Shown piece by piece: positions 1-6,630 of a DNA stretch of 13,751 bases. Source of the stretch: Treponema sp. UBA7570 (GTDB lineage Bacteria; Spirochaetota; Spirochaetia; Treponematales; Treponemataceae). A model generated the notes under the pieces. That model made no database searches. It saw only the letters and a list, made by a program, of their open reading frames with translations, and had not been told where the DNA came from. Position numbers and translations under genes: made by a program. The stretch lies in NCBI GenBank assembly GCA_002477955.1, contig DLLE01000024.1, forward strand, positions 9,495-23,245, written 5' to 3'. Within the stretch, counting starts at the first letter, position 1. Each line of letters starts with the position of its first letter.

Positions 1-471
1 AGAAAACTTTCGGAAACTTCTTCCGGACAGTCAAAAGTTATTGGCGAGCAGTTGCGCGCAATTGGAGATTTGATTTCGGAAATTGTTTTTGTTTCTGGCG
101 ATTCTGAAAATGCGTTTAATTCGGTTTTTGAAAATATTCATAAAACGGATGGATTTGTAAAATCGATAAATTCAACTATGGAAGTGCAGAAGCAAGGTTC
201 AAGCCAGATAAGCGAAACTTTGGCTTTGTTAAAAGAAAGCTCCGATTCTGTAAAGAATGCGTCTGCCGAAACTGAGGAAAACAACCGCACTATTTTGTCA
301 GAAACTAGAACTTTGCAGGAAAGCGCTGCAAAAATGCGCCAGCTTGTGAGCGAAATGGCCGGTTTTGCAAGCTCAATAACTCTGGAAGCCGAAAAATTGA
401 ACGGACTTTCGGACGGAGTTGGCTCTTCTCTTGAAAAAATCAATGAGGAAGTTGAACTTTTTAAGGTTTAG
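1..471 (+). CDS. Methyl-accepting chemotaxis protein, C-terminal part (5' end outside window)
   Basis: The frame is open from the first base and ends at TAG 469-471, giving 156 codons with no start in view. A TTG at 52 is an internal leucine rather than a start, because the same helix runs unbroken upstream of it (RKLSETSSGQSKVIGEQ). The sequence is a long amphipathic coiled coil rich in Ser, Glu, Gln and Ala, with stretches such as INSTMEVQKQGSSQISETL and SAETEENNRTI. This is typical of the helix that returns to the membrane-proximal side after the hairpin tip of a chemoreceptor signalling domain. The CheA/CheW-binding tip itself is not included. Receptors of this family sit in the inner membrane and control CheA kinase activity. 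Ligand and sensor domain cannot be judged because the N-terminal part is missing. A soluble coiled-coil protein is the alternative, but less likely. Confidence 0.85.
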   Translation, partial: RKLSETSSGQSKVIGEQLRAIGDLISEIVFVSGDSENAFNSVFENIHKTDGFVKSINSTMEVQKQGSSQISETLALLKESSDSVKNASAETEENNRTILSETRTLQESAAKMRQLVSEMAGFASSITLEAEKLNGLSDGVGSSLEKINEEVELFKV

Positions 472-497
472 ATTTTTGTTAAAAAACTTTTCTGCAC

Positions 498-526
498 TTG
501 CTAGCGTTCTTTTTTGGTTTTATACT
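498..526 (+). promoter_or_regulatory. Putative sigma-70 promoter for galE
   Basis: TTGCTA (498-503), a 17-nt spacer, then TATACT (521-526) matches the housekeeping consensus well: three perfect leading -35 bases, -10 one base off TATAAT. Transcription would start near 533, giving a leader of about 148 nt before galE. That leader would contain the long hairpin at 565-608 and the GC-rich element around it. The assignment rests on sequence match and spacing only. Confidence 0.5.
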
Positions 527-540
527 ATTTTGAAAAAAAT

Positions 541-660
541 GCGGTAGCGCTGGTAGCCCCGAAGTTGTTTTGTGGCGGTTGCGATTTGTCGAAACTGCCA
601 CAAAACAATGAAGCGTAAGCGGAAGGGCGGACATAGCGACGGCGAAAGCCGGACCGCCGA
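541..660 (+). repeat. GC-rich mini-hairpin intergenic element, copy A
   Basis: A GC-rich patch in AT-rich surroundings, made of short words that fold on themselves: GGCGAAAGCC (641-650, GAAA loop), GCGTAAGC (613-620, GTAA loop), and GGCGG (626-630) pairing with CCGCC (654-658). GAAGCGTAAGCGGAAG (610-625) recurs with one base deleted in copy D on the opposite strand (13482-13496). GGCGAAAGCC recurs exactly in copy C (9117-9126). It lies about 70 nt after the chemoreceptor stop codon. Confidence 0.55.
565..608. other. Strong stem-loop in the galE leader
   Basis: Arms 565-580 (TTGTTTTGTGGCGGTT) and 593-608 pair over 16 positions with a single G-U pair, around a 12-nt loop (581-592). No T tract follows on either strand, so it does not look like an intrinsic terminator. 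It lies between the predicted galE promoter and the galE ribosome binding site, and could act on mRNA stability, translation or protein binding. It is embedded in a GC-rich repeat element. Confidence 0.7.
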
Positions 661-680
661 AAAAAATTACGGAGACAAAA

Positions 681-1664
681 ATGAAAGTTTTGGTTATTGG
701 CGGAGCCGGTTATATTGGTTCGCACGTTGTAAAACAGTTGATGAAGAATGGGCACAAAGTTACGGTTTTTGATAACCTTTCTTCGGGATTGCGGCAGAAT
801 CTTTTTAAGGAAAATGATTTTATTTACGGAAATATTCTGATTGAACGCGATTTGGATAAGGCTTTTGAGCAAGGGTTTGACGCTTTTATTCATCTTGCGG
901 CTTTTAAGGCTGCCGGCGAGTCTATGGTTGAGCCGGAAAAATATTCAATTAACAACCTGAACGGAACTATCAATATTTTAAATTCGGCAGTAAAGCATAA
1001 CTGCAAGTATATGGTTTTTTCTTCGAGCGCGGCGGTTTTTGGAGAGCCAAAGTATCTTCCGATTGATGAAGCTCATCCGAAAAATCCTGAAAACTACTAC
1101 GGATTTACAAAATTAAATATTGAAGAAATTATGGCCTGGTATGACAAGCTCCGCGGTTTGAAATTTGCGGCTCTTCGTTATTTTAACGCTGCGGGTTATG
1201 ATCCTGAAGGTTTTCCGTGCGGACTTGAACAAAATCCTGCCAATCTTTTGCCTGTTATTATGGAAACTGCCTGCGGAATGCGTCCAAAAATGAAAGTTTT
1301 TGGTTCTGACTACGATACGCGCGATGGAACTTGTATCCGTGATTATGTTCACGTAACGGATTTGGCGGCAGCCCACGTAAAAGCGCTTGATTATATTTCT
1401 AAAAACAACGAAAGTCTGATTTGTAATCTTGGAAGCGAAACTGGGGTTTCTGTAAAGGAAATGCTTGAAGAAGCAAGAAAAATCACCGGAAAAGAAATTC
1501 CTGCTGAATTTGTAGAACGCCGTCCTGGAGATCCTGCAGAGCTTGTTGCAACTTCAGCATACGCAAGAGAAAAACTTGGCTGGGAGCCTGAATATTCCGA
1601 CATTCATACCTTGCTGGACTCAACCTGGAAAGCATATCTAGCAAACGGAAAATTAAAAAATTAG
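681..1664 (+). CDS. galE: UDP-glucose 4-epimerase
   Basis: A cytoplasmic enzyme of the extended short-chain dehydrogenase family that interconverts UDP-glucose and UDP-galactose using bound NAD. The product is 327 residues, normal for GalE. The NAD-binding GGAGYIG lies at residues 7-13, followed by DNLSSG (31-36) at the ribose-binding strand. The catalytic Ser region SSSAAVFGE is at 114-122 and the Tyr-Lys pair is Y140 and K144 (YYGFTK). RYFNAAG at 166-172 is the family's substrate-loop signature. The ATG at 681 is preceded by GGAG (671-674) at good spacing. The gene stands alone, with its own predicted promoter and a structured region downstream, so it does not look like part of a sugar operon. 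A closely related 4-epimerase acting on N-acetylated sugars cannot be excluded from sequence alone. UDP-galactose would feed glycolipid or surface polysaccharide synthesis (inference). Confidence 0.95.
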   Translation: MKVLVIGGAGYIGSHVVKQLMKNGHKVTVFDNLSSGLRQNLFKENDFIYGNILIERDLDKAFEQGFDAFIHLAAFKAAGESMVEPEKYSINNLNGTINILNSAVKHNCKYMVFSSSAAVFGEPKYLPIDEAHPKNPENYYGFTKLNIEEIMAWYDKLRGLKFAALRYFNAAGYDPEGFPCGLEQNPANLLPVIMETACGMRPKMKVFGSDYDTRDGTCIRDYVHVTDLAAAHVKALDYISKNNESLICNLGSETGVSVKEMLEEARKITGKEIPAEFVERRPGDPAELVATSAYAREKLGWEPEYSDIHTLLDSTWKAYLANGKLKN

Positions 1665-1938
1665 CTGAAAAACAAAGCGGAAAATGGTTGAAGCCACGAA
1701 GAAAAAGAAAGCGAGTCAAAATTGTCCTAAGAGCAAAGCGACGGCACGGATTTTGAGCAGTGTTTTTTTTGTCGAGGCTTCAACACTTTTAAGAAAATGA
1801 TTTTTTTTGAGAAAGATTTTTAGAGAGAATTTTTTTTTAATTTTTAACAAAGTCCGCAACTTTTTTCTTTTTTTTGTGTCTATTTAAAGGAAACGTATTT
1901 ATGTGCGTAATTTATGATTTATAAGGACACAAAATTCA
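1665..1938. other. Gap between galE and the acyl-CoA ligase
   Basis: Besides the inverted repeat, this gap holds several T tracts of seven to nine bases between about 1763 and 1875. A seven-codon open frame (1901-1924, MCVIYDL) has AAAGG (1886-1890) in front of it. The ligase ribosome binding site AAGGA is at 1923-1927, overlapping the mini-frame's stop codon. Weak promoter-like hexamers are present (TTGTGT 1874-1879, 16 nt, TATTTA 1896-1901) but are not convincing. Confidence 0.4.
1681..1790. other. Long-range inverted repeat after galE, possible structured RNA or terminator region
   Basis: Arms 1681-1699 and 1772-1790 pair at 16 of 19 positions; the core is GTTGAAGCC against GGCTTCAAC. The 72-nt interior can form a second pairing, TCAAAA (1716-1721) with TTTTGA (1751-1756), so the whole may fold as a nested structure. 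It begins 16 nt after the galE stop. A short T run follows the right arm and more T tracts lie downstream, so it could end galE transcription, but the geometry is not that of a standard compact terminator. Confidence 0.45.
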
Positions 1939-3600
1939 ATGGCAACAACTTATGATGATTCAATGTTCCGGGATACTTTTGAACACGAATATACTTGGCT
2001 TAACGGTTTTATGCGAAATGTCCGCAGATTTTCTAAAAGACCGGCAATAATTGATCCTGATACAGACCGCAGCTGGAATTATAAACAGCTTAATGTTGAA
2101 GCAAACCGCCTTGCAAATGCCTTAAAAAAAATTGGAATAAAAAAAGACGATGTTGTTATGGGCGCTCTTCGAAATTCTCCAGAATTTGCCTTTATGTACA
2201 CAGGCCCTCGTAAAATCGGGGCAATTTTTCTTGCGACAAATTTTAACCTTGCAAGCGGCGAAATGGCGCTTTTGATAAATCATAACAAGCCAAAAGTGGT
2301 GGTTTATTCTGCGAACGTTGTAAAAATGATGGAAGAAGCTGCAAAAATCTGCCTTTGGAAGCCAAGCCTTTTTATTATGGCGGACAATATTGAAGGCGTT
2401 GATTTGCCAAAAGGTCATATTTCGTACGAATCTTTTGTAGAAAATGCTGATATTGATGAGCCAAAAATTGATTTTAGGCCGCACATCTATGACGAAGTTT
2501 TGCGCCTTTGTACGAGCGGAACAACAAGTCTTCCAAAATTTGTTCCTGTAAACGATATTAACGAAGTTCTTTCTGCTCACGATGTTATCATGCATTATCC
2601 GATGAATCCTCATGATGTTACTTTGAATATGACGCCGTGGTTTCATAGAGGAGGCTGTCATTCTGGCGGTGTATGTCCTGTTTTTTATGCAGGAGCCGCC
2701 GCTGTCATAATGCGTTCGTTTAGGCCTCAAACTTCGCTAGACTGGTGTTCAAAATACAAAATTACATTTATGATGGGCGCTCCTGCAAATCTAGAAATGC
2801 TTACCCGTGCTCAGGAAAAAAGTCCTCGTGATATTTCCAGTTTGCGTGGAATTGTAACAATGGGAGCTCCTTTGAGCCGTGCTGACTGCATTCGTTTTAG
2901 AACAGTCCTGACAGAAAATATTTTTAACGGCTATGGAACTACAGAAACTTTCTGGAATTCATTTTTGCGTCCGTATAATCTTCCTGATGGCGCAGGTTCT
3001 GTTGGCGGAAGCTGCACAGACGACGAAGTTAGGGTTGTCCGCCTGCCTGCTGACGGGTCGAAGGCTGAGCCAGACGATTTGGTTCCTACAGACAGCGAAA
3101 CAGAAGGTGAAATTATAATTCATTCACCGGCAAAATCAACTTATTCCTATTATCATAATGAAGAAATGACAAAAGAAAAGTTTTACAAGGGCTGGATGTA
3201 TACAGGCGATACTGGTGTTTGGAACGATGATTGGGTTGTGACGGTAAAAGGACGCAAAGACGATATGATGGTTGTTTCGGGCGAGAATATTTATCCGACA
3301 CAGATTGAAGAAGCGATTATGGAAAATGAAAAAGTAAAAGACTGTATTGTAACATCTGTTCCTGACAAGGTGCGCGGACAGTCAGTTTGTGCCTATGTGA
3401 TTGCAGATGATCCATCTCTTACTGTAAAAGAGTTGAATGAATTTTGCGCAGGAAGTAAAATGCTCAGTAAATACAAGAGACCGCGGTATTTTGCAATCGT
3501 AGAAAAAATTCCTCTTACAGCGACTGGAAAAAAACAGCATGCAAAAATAAAGGCTCAGGCCGAAAAAGATTTGGAAGATGGAATTCTTGTGCGTGAATAA
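1939..3600 (+). CDS. AMP-dependent acyl-CoA synthetase/ligase (ANL superfamily)
   Basis: A 553-residue member of the ANL superfamily, which activates a carboxylic acid with ATP to an acyl-AMP and transfers it to CoA. The motifs appear in order: phosphate loop TSGTTSLPK (192-200, with Ser where Gly is usual), the substrate-pocket region around 233-256, GYGTTE (331-336), YTGD (421-424), the hinge and C-terminal domain start GRKDDMMVVSGENIYP (438-453), and PLTATGKKQ (525-533) carrying the catalytic Lys at 531. Length and full motif set indicate an intact enzyme of the medium/long-chain or aryl acyl-CoA ligase type, but the acid cannot be told from sequence. The ATG is preceded by AAGGA (1923-1927). 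No polyketide or peptide-synthetase partner, carrier protein or beta-oxidation gene lies next to it, so a stand-alone cytoplasmic role in fatty or aromatic acid activation is the simplest reading. Confidence 0.9.
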   Translation: MATTYDDSMFRDTFEHEYTWLNGFMRNVRRFSKRPAIIDPDTDRSWNYKQLNVEANRLANALKKIGIKKDDVVMGALRNSPEFAFMYTGPRKIGAIFLATNFNLASGEMALLINHNKPKVVVYSANVVKMMEEAAKICLWKPSLFIMADNIEGVDLPKGHISYESFVENADIDEPKIDFRPHIYDEVLRLCTSGTTSLPKFVPVNDINEVLSAHDVIMHYPMNPHDVTLNMTPWFHRGGCHSGGVCPVFYAGAAAVIMRSFRPQTSLDWCSKYKITFMMGAPANLEMLTRAQEKSPRDISSLRGIVTMGAPLSRADCIRFRTVLTENIFNGYGTTETFWNSFLRPYNLPDGAGSVGGSCTDDEVRVVRLPADGSKAEPDDLVPTDSETEGEIIIHSPAKSTYSYYHNEEMTKEKFYKGWMYTGDTGVWNDDWVVTVKGRKDDMMVVSGENIYPTQIEEAIMENEKVKDCIVTSVPDKVRGQSVCAYVIADDPSLTVKELNEFCAGSKMLSKYKRPRYFAIVEKIPLTATGKKQHAKIKAQAEKDLEDGILVRE

Positions 3601-3896
3601 GGTGGCATGATAAAAAATACATCCTTGTAATTTTTATCATTGCAGTTTGTTCAAGTGTTGCTTTTACAAACTGTGATTCTAGCTGTCCGTGGATTGCTAC
3701 TAACGCGGAGTTTTTAGAAGGAGGCGTTAAATATGGAAGAAAAAATTATAAGCAGCGCAGCTCAGGTTATTATTGCGATTACTCCGATTGTTGGAATTGC
3801 AATTGGCGGTGTCGTGGTGTTTTTTTCGTTGCTTTGGCATCATTTGGAAGTGCGCAGACAGATTTTGAGCGGAACTTACAAACGCGAAAAATTTAA
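3597..3896 (+). pseudogene. Possible small secreted/lipoprotein-like peptide with disrupted start
   Basis: The 132-nt gap after the ligase has an open frame running from just after a stop at 3594-3596 to TAA 3894-3896, but it lacks a usual start codon. From 3612 it reads KKYILVIFIIAVCSSVAF followed by TNCDSSCPW: a basic start, hydrophobic core and nearby cysteines, the look of a signal peptide or lipoprotein leader. An ATG at 3607 (MIKNTSL, stop at 3628-3630) is out of phase, but adding one A to the six-A run at 3612-3617 would fuse it into MIKKYILVIF. The frame then overlaps the next gene. It may be a decayed gene, a sequencing indel or chance. Confidence 0.25.
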
Positions 3897-4068
3897 TTTA
3901 AAAGCGTATTCACTTTTAATTGGCCTTTTGCTGACCGGAATTGGTTTTATGCTGACTGTGGTTTTTGCCTTGCTTGGCGGGATTTCCATATCTCTGCTAG
4001 GCGGATTGATTCCTTTTTCGATTGGAATTTGCGCAATAATTTTTTATAAGGTGAACGACTGGGAATAA
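3733..4068 (+). CDS. Small three-helix membrane protein, DUF6249-like
   Basis: A 111-residue protein with three predicted membrane segments at about 9-34, 58-80 and 83-105, joined by a basic cytoplasmic-type loop (HHLEVRRQILSGTYKREKF, 36-54). The layout (an N-terminal helix, a charged linker with Arg and Lys, then two Gly-rich helices ending FYKVNDWE) resembles the DUF6249-type proteins that often accompany sigma factors, but I cannot confirm family membership without a profile search. No enzymatic motif is visible. The start is certain: AAGGAGG (3718-3724) lies 8 nt before the ATG, the strongest ribosome binding site in the window. It ends 20 nt before the sigma factor, so the three genes 3733-5118 probably form one operon. 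A role in the signal path of the sigma/anti-sigma pair is inferred from position. Confidence 0.8.
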   Translation: MEEKIISSAAQVIIAITPIVGIAIGGVVVFFSLLWHHLEVRRQILSGTYKREKFNLKAYSLLIGLLLTGIGFMLTVVFALLGGISISLLGGLIPFSIGICAIIFYKVNDWE

Positions 4069-4088
4069 ATTAAAAAATAGTCATATTC

Positions 4089-4673
4089 ATGGCAGGAAAA
4101 ACTCTTAACGGCATTGAAAGATTACTCATAAATAAGCGTGATGAATTTTTAATAAAAGAAACTTTGAGCGGAAACGAAAAGGCTTTTCAGACGCTTATAA
4201 AACTGTATAAAAAAAGAGTTGTCGCGCTTGGAATGAGTTTTTTTAGAAATTCTGATGATACTGACGACTTTGTGCAGGAAGTTTTTGTTAAGGTTTATAT
4301 GAATCTTTCAAAATTTAACTACAGGTCGAGTTTTGCCACTTGGATTACAAAAATTGCATATAATTCTGCTGTAAATTCGGTTACGCGCCGGCAGGAATAT
4401 GTTCCGCTTGCAAACGAAGAAATGCTGCAGTCAAAAGCTCTCAATCCTGAAGAAGAAGAAATCCGGAAAACCACACTTGATACGATCAGAGAATGTGTTT
4501 TGTCTTTGCCGGAAAATTACGGCAGGTGTGTGGAAATGTATTTTTTCCATGGATTAAAATATGAGGAAATTTCTGAAATTACGGGTTTCCCTGTAAATAC
4601 AATAAAATCTTACATATTCCGTTCAAAAAAACTTATGGCGGACAACCTGCGAGGTGTAATTTATGAACAGTAA
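4089..4673 (+). CDS. ECF-type RNA polymerase sigma factor
   Basis: A 194-residue sigma-70 family protein with only regions 2 and 4, as in extracytoplasmic-function sigma factors. Region 2 spans about 24-101: FQTLIKLYKKRV, the conserved DDFVQEVFVKVY (59-70) that binds the polymerase clamp, and SSFATWITKIAYNSAVN (80-96) for -10 recognition. An acidic linker (NPEEEEIRKTT, 119-129) precedes region 4 at about 131-186, with LPENYGRCVEMYFFHGLKYEEISEITG and the helix-turn-helix ending VNTIKSYIFRSKKLM. The ATG at 4089 has no clear Shine-Dalgarno sequence. The frame is closed by TAA at 4071-4073 upstream and the next in-frame Met is at 49, inside region 2, so 4089 is the best start; translation may be coupled to the gene before. 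Its 3' end overlaps the anti-sigma gene by 11 nt. Target promoters are unknown. Confidence 0.92.
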   Translation: MAGKTLNGIERLLINKRDEFLIKETLSGNEKAFQTLIKLYKKRVVALGMSFFRNSDDTDDFVQEVFVKVYMNLSKFNYRSSFATWITKIAYNSAVNSVTRRQEYVPLANEEMLQSKALNPEEEEIRKTTLDTIRECVLSLPENYGRCVEMYFFHGLKYEEISEITGFPVNTIKSYIFRSKKLMADNLRGVIYEQ

Positions 4674-5118
4674 AAAATGTGAAAAAGTGATGAATTCTTT
4701 TTTTGAGCTCGACAAAGGCGAACGCCTGGAATTGCACGATTCTTTGCATTTGATTTTTTGTAAAGAATGCCGTACAAAAGTAAGAGTTCTTTCAAAAGCA
4801 GAAAAAATTGTTCAAATGCCGCTTTTTCAGAAGTCGGAAGCGCAGGATTCTGGTTTGAGTTCTGCAATAAAAAGAACAAACCCTTCTTGGATGGAAAATT
4901 TAAAGCCTGTTTCGATGGTAAGATGGGTTTTGAGTGGTTTTTTGATGATTTTGCTTTTTGTGCTTTCGGGCATTTTTCTTGAAAAAAATCAGAATCCGGA
5001 CTACTTAATCTGGTTTTACGTGATTGTCGGAGCGGTTGTAACGGCATATTGCGGAGCTTTTATGGCGATAAATATGGATTTTTTTATAAAAAAGATTGAT
5101 ACAAGTTCTCTTGCGTAA
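4663..5118 (+). CDS. Membrane-anchored zinc-finger (ZAS-type) anti-sigma factor
   Basis: A 151-residue protein. The N-terminal cytoplasmic part has the zinc-binding anti-sigma signature: C6 followed by H29-x3-C33-x2-C36 (HLIFCKEC). Two membrane segments follow, at about 87-105 (VRWVLSGFLMILLFVLSGI) and 115-136. In this family the N-terminal domain holds the partner sigma factor inactive until a signal releases it. The gene begins inside the end of the sigma gene (11-nt overlap) with GAGGTG (4649-4654) before its ATG, so the two are translationally coupled, as expected for a cognate pair that needs fixed stoichiometry. The C-terminal part beyond the second helix is short (about 15 residues), so sensing is likely through the membrane helices or a partner such as the 3733-4068 protein (inference). 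Family assignment rests on the motif, topology and context rather than on a full-domain match. Confidence 0.8.
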   Translation: MNSKKCEKVMNSFFELDKGERLELHDSLHLIFCKECRTKVRVLSKAEKIVQMPLFQKSEAQDSGLSSAIKRTNPSWMENLKPVSMVRWVLSGFLMILLFVLSGIFLEKNQNPDYLIWFYVIVGAVVTAYCGAFMAINMDFFIKKIDTSSLA

Positions 5119-5120
5119 AA

Positions 5121-5215
5121 TGGCGCCGGATAGCAGAGGCCGCAAAAGCGGGTGCAAAGCACCGAAGGCGCGTTAGACGCCGTAGCCTCGGATAGCCGTT
5201 AGTGCAAAAGTTGCG
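5121..5215 (+). repeat. GC-rich mini-hairpin intergenic element, copy B
   Basis: It begins 2 nt after the anti-sigma stop. Visible pieces are the perfect hairpin GGTGC-AAA-GCACC (5151-5163), GGCG/CGCC around GTTAGA (5167-5181), GAGGC (5136-5140) pairing with GCCTC (5185-5189), and the word CGGATAGC twice (5127, 5189). CCGAAGGC (5162-5169) and GCCGTAGCC (5179-5187) recur exactly and in the same order in copy C. There is no T tract, so it is not a standard terminator. Confidence 0.55.
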
Positions 5216-5263
5216 CGCGGCAAAAACTAATGAAAAACTATTTTTTTGTGCTAGGATATTTTT

Positions 5264-6505
5264 ATGAATGAAAATTTTGAACTTTTAAAAGAAAATCTTG
5301 AAAAAACAAGGCCTGAAATTATTGAATTGCAGACGCTTTTGTCGTCGATTCCAGCTATGGCTCCTGAAAGCGGTGGTGACGGCGAGTCGAAAAAATGCGC
5401 CGCCCTTAAAAAGTGGCTTATTGGACGCGGTTTTAAAGAAAATCAGTTTAAACAGTTTGACGCTCCTGATCCGCGTGTTTCTTCTGGAGTTCGGCCGAAC
5501 CTTATGCTTACGATTCCTGGAAAAAAAGAGCAGTCGATTTTTGTAATGGCCCACATGGACGTTGTTCCGCCTGGAAATCTTTCGTTGTGGCATTCTGATC
5601 CTTGGAAAGTTGTTTATGACGAAAAAAATGACAAAATTACCGGCCGCGGCGTTGAAGACAACCAGCAGGGGCTCGTGAGCGGTGTTCTTGCGGCTCTTGA
5701 GCTTCTTAAAAACAACATTGTGCCTGAATATACCGTAAAATTGTTTTTTATGGCTGACGAAGAATTTGGTTCTGAATATGGAATGAAATTTCTTTTGAAA
5801 GAACATCTCGATCTTTTTAAGAGAGATGATTTGATTTTGATTCCTGATGGCGGAGATCCGGAAGGGAAAACAATTGAGGTTGCGGAAAAAAATATTCTCT
5901 GGCTGCGTCTTCATACGATTGGTTTGCAAAGCCACGGTTCAATGCCTCAAAAAGGAAAAAATGCGCACCTTGCTGCCTGCGAGCTTGCATTACGCTTAAA
6001 TGACCTCGAAAACTTCTTTGATGCGGAAGATGAACTTTTTTCTCCGTCAAAATCGACATTCCAGCCGACAAAAAAAGAAACCAACGTTGATACGGTAAAT
6101 ATTATTCCGGGCGATGATGTTTTTTATATGGATTGCAGAATTTTGCCTTGCTACACTTTGGACGTGGTTCGTGCGGAAATAAAAAAGCGCGTTGGCGAAA
6201 TTGAAGAAAAATATGGCGTAAAGGTTGAAATTAGCGAACCGCAAAAATGTCAGTCGCCGGCAACTCCTGTGGATGCTCCTGTTGTTGAAAAATTAAAGCA
6301 GGCGATTATGGACGCACATGGAAAAGAGGCTGTTCCAATCGGTATTGGGGGCGGAACTGTTGGCGCAGAATTGCGCAATTTTGGTTTTAATGCGGCAATT
6401 TGGTCTACGATTGATGAAGTTTGCCACCAGCCTGACGAATACAGTTGCTTGCACAACACGATTGCAGATGCGCAGACTCTTTGCGCCCTGTTCTTGCAGA
6501 AATAA
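5264..6505 (+). CDS. M20 family metallopeptidase (dipeptidase/deacylase type)
   Basis: A 413-residue zinc-dependent hydrolase of peptidase family M20. All expected metal and catalytic positions are seen: H97 in AHMD (96-99), D99, bridging D132 in GRGVEDNQQG (127-136), the general base and ligand pair E166-E167 in MADEE (163-167), D195 in PDGGD (194-198), and H388 in CHQPDEY (387-393). SHGSMPQKGKNA (223-234) opens the dimerisation domain and contains its conserved His. The protein is cytoplasmic, with no signal peptide. The members most like it cleave dipeptides or N-acyl amino acids; which one applies here cannot be decided. The ATG at 5264 follows AGGA (5253-5256) by 7 nt. Its only neighbours are the GC-rich element upstream and mraY 125 nt downstream, so it probably has its own transcript. 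Confidence 0.92.
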   Translation: MNENFELLKENLEKTRPEIIELQTLLSSIPAMAPESGGDGESKKCAALKKWLIGRGFKENQFKQFDAPDPRVSSGVRPNLMLTIPGKKEQSIFVMAHMDVVPPGNLSLWHSDPWKVVYDEKNDKITGRGVEDNQQGLVSGVLAALELLKNNIVPEYTVKLFFMADEEFGSEYGMKFLLKEHLDLFKRDDLILIPDGGDPEGKTIEVAEKNILWLRLHTIGLQSHGSMPQKGKNAHLAACELALRLNDLENFFDAEDELFSPSKSTFQPTKKETNVDTVNIIPGDDVFYMDCRILPCYTLDVVRAEIKKRVGEIEEKYGVKVEISEPQKCQSPATPVDAPVVEKLKQAIMDAHGKEAVPIGIGGGTVGAELRNFGFNAAIWSTIDEVCHQPDEYSCLHNTIADAQTLCALFLQK

Positions 6506-6570
6506 GAATTGCAAAAAATGAGGCTTAAAACGGCAAAAGCAAATAAAAAAATTGCAAAAAAATCTGAAAC

Positions 6571-6592
6571 AGTGTCAAATCAGTGTTAAATC
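6571..6592. repeat. Tandem 11-bp direct repeat upstream of mraY
   Basis: AGTGTCAAATC (6571-6581) is followed immediately by AGTGTTAAATC (6582-6592), one mismatch in eleven. A third partial copy, AGTGTC, is at 6605-6610. The pair ends at the predicted -35 of mraY. Helical-turn spacing and position suit a protein binding site, but the repeat is short and could be chance. Confidence 0.4.
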
Positions 6593-6621
6593 TTGTAGAA
6601 TTGAAGTGTCTGCGGTAGAAT
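6593..6621 (+). promoter_or_regulatory. Putative mraY promoter, very short leader
   Basis: TTGTAG (6593-6598), a 17-nt spacer and TAGAAT (6616-6621, one base off consensus) lie only 9 nt before the mraY ATG. Transcription starting at the usual distance would leave almost no 5' leader, and no Shine-Dalgarno sequence is present, so mraY mRNA may be leaderless. The -35 match is weak. Confidence 0.4.
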
Positions 6622-6630
6622 AAAAACATT

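Noticed and set aside
565..608. Hairpin before galE as terminator of the chemoreceptor gene
   Set aside because: No T tract follows the stem on either strand and a promoter match lies upstream of it.
572..772. Small + frame over the galE leader and start
   Set aside because: It is made of the repeat element followed by galE in the wrong frame.
2122..2730. 202-codon minus-strand open frame inside the ligase gene
   Set aside because: It is antisense to the conserved ATP-binding motif and rich in His, Lys, Asn and Phe, as expected for the complement of AT-rich coding DNA; no recognisable domain.
5285..5935. 216-codon minus-strand open frame inside the M20 peptidase
   Set aside because: The complementary strand encodes all the M20 metal-binding motifs; the antisense product is Arg/Asn/Phe-rich with no domain.
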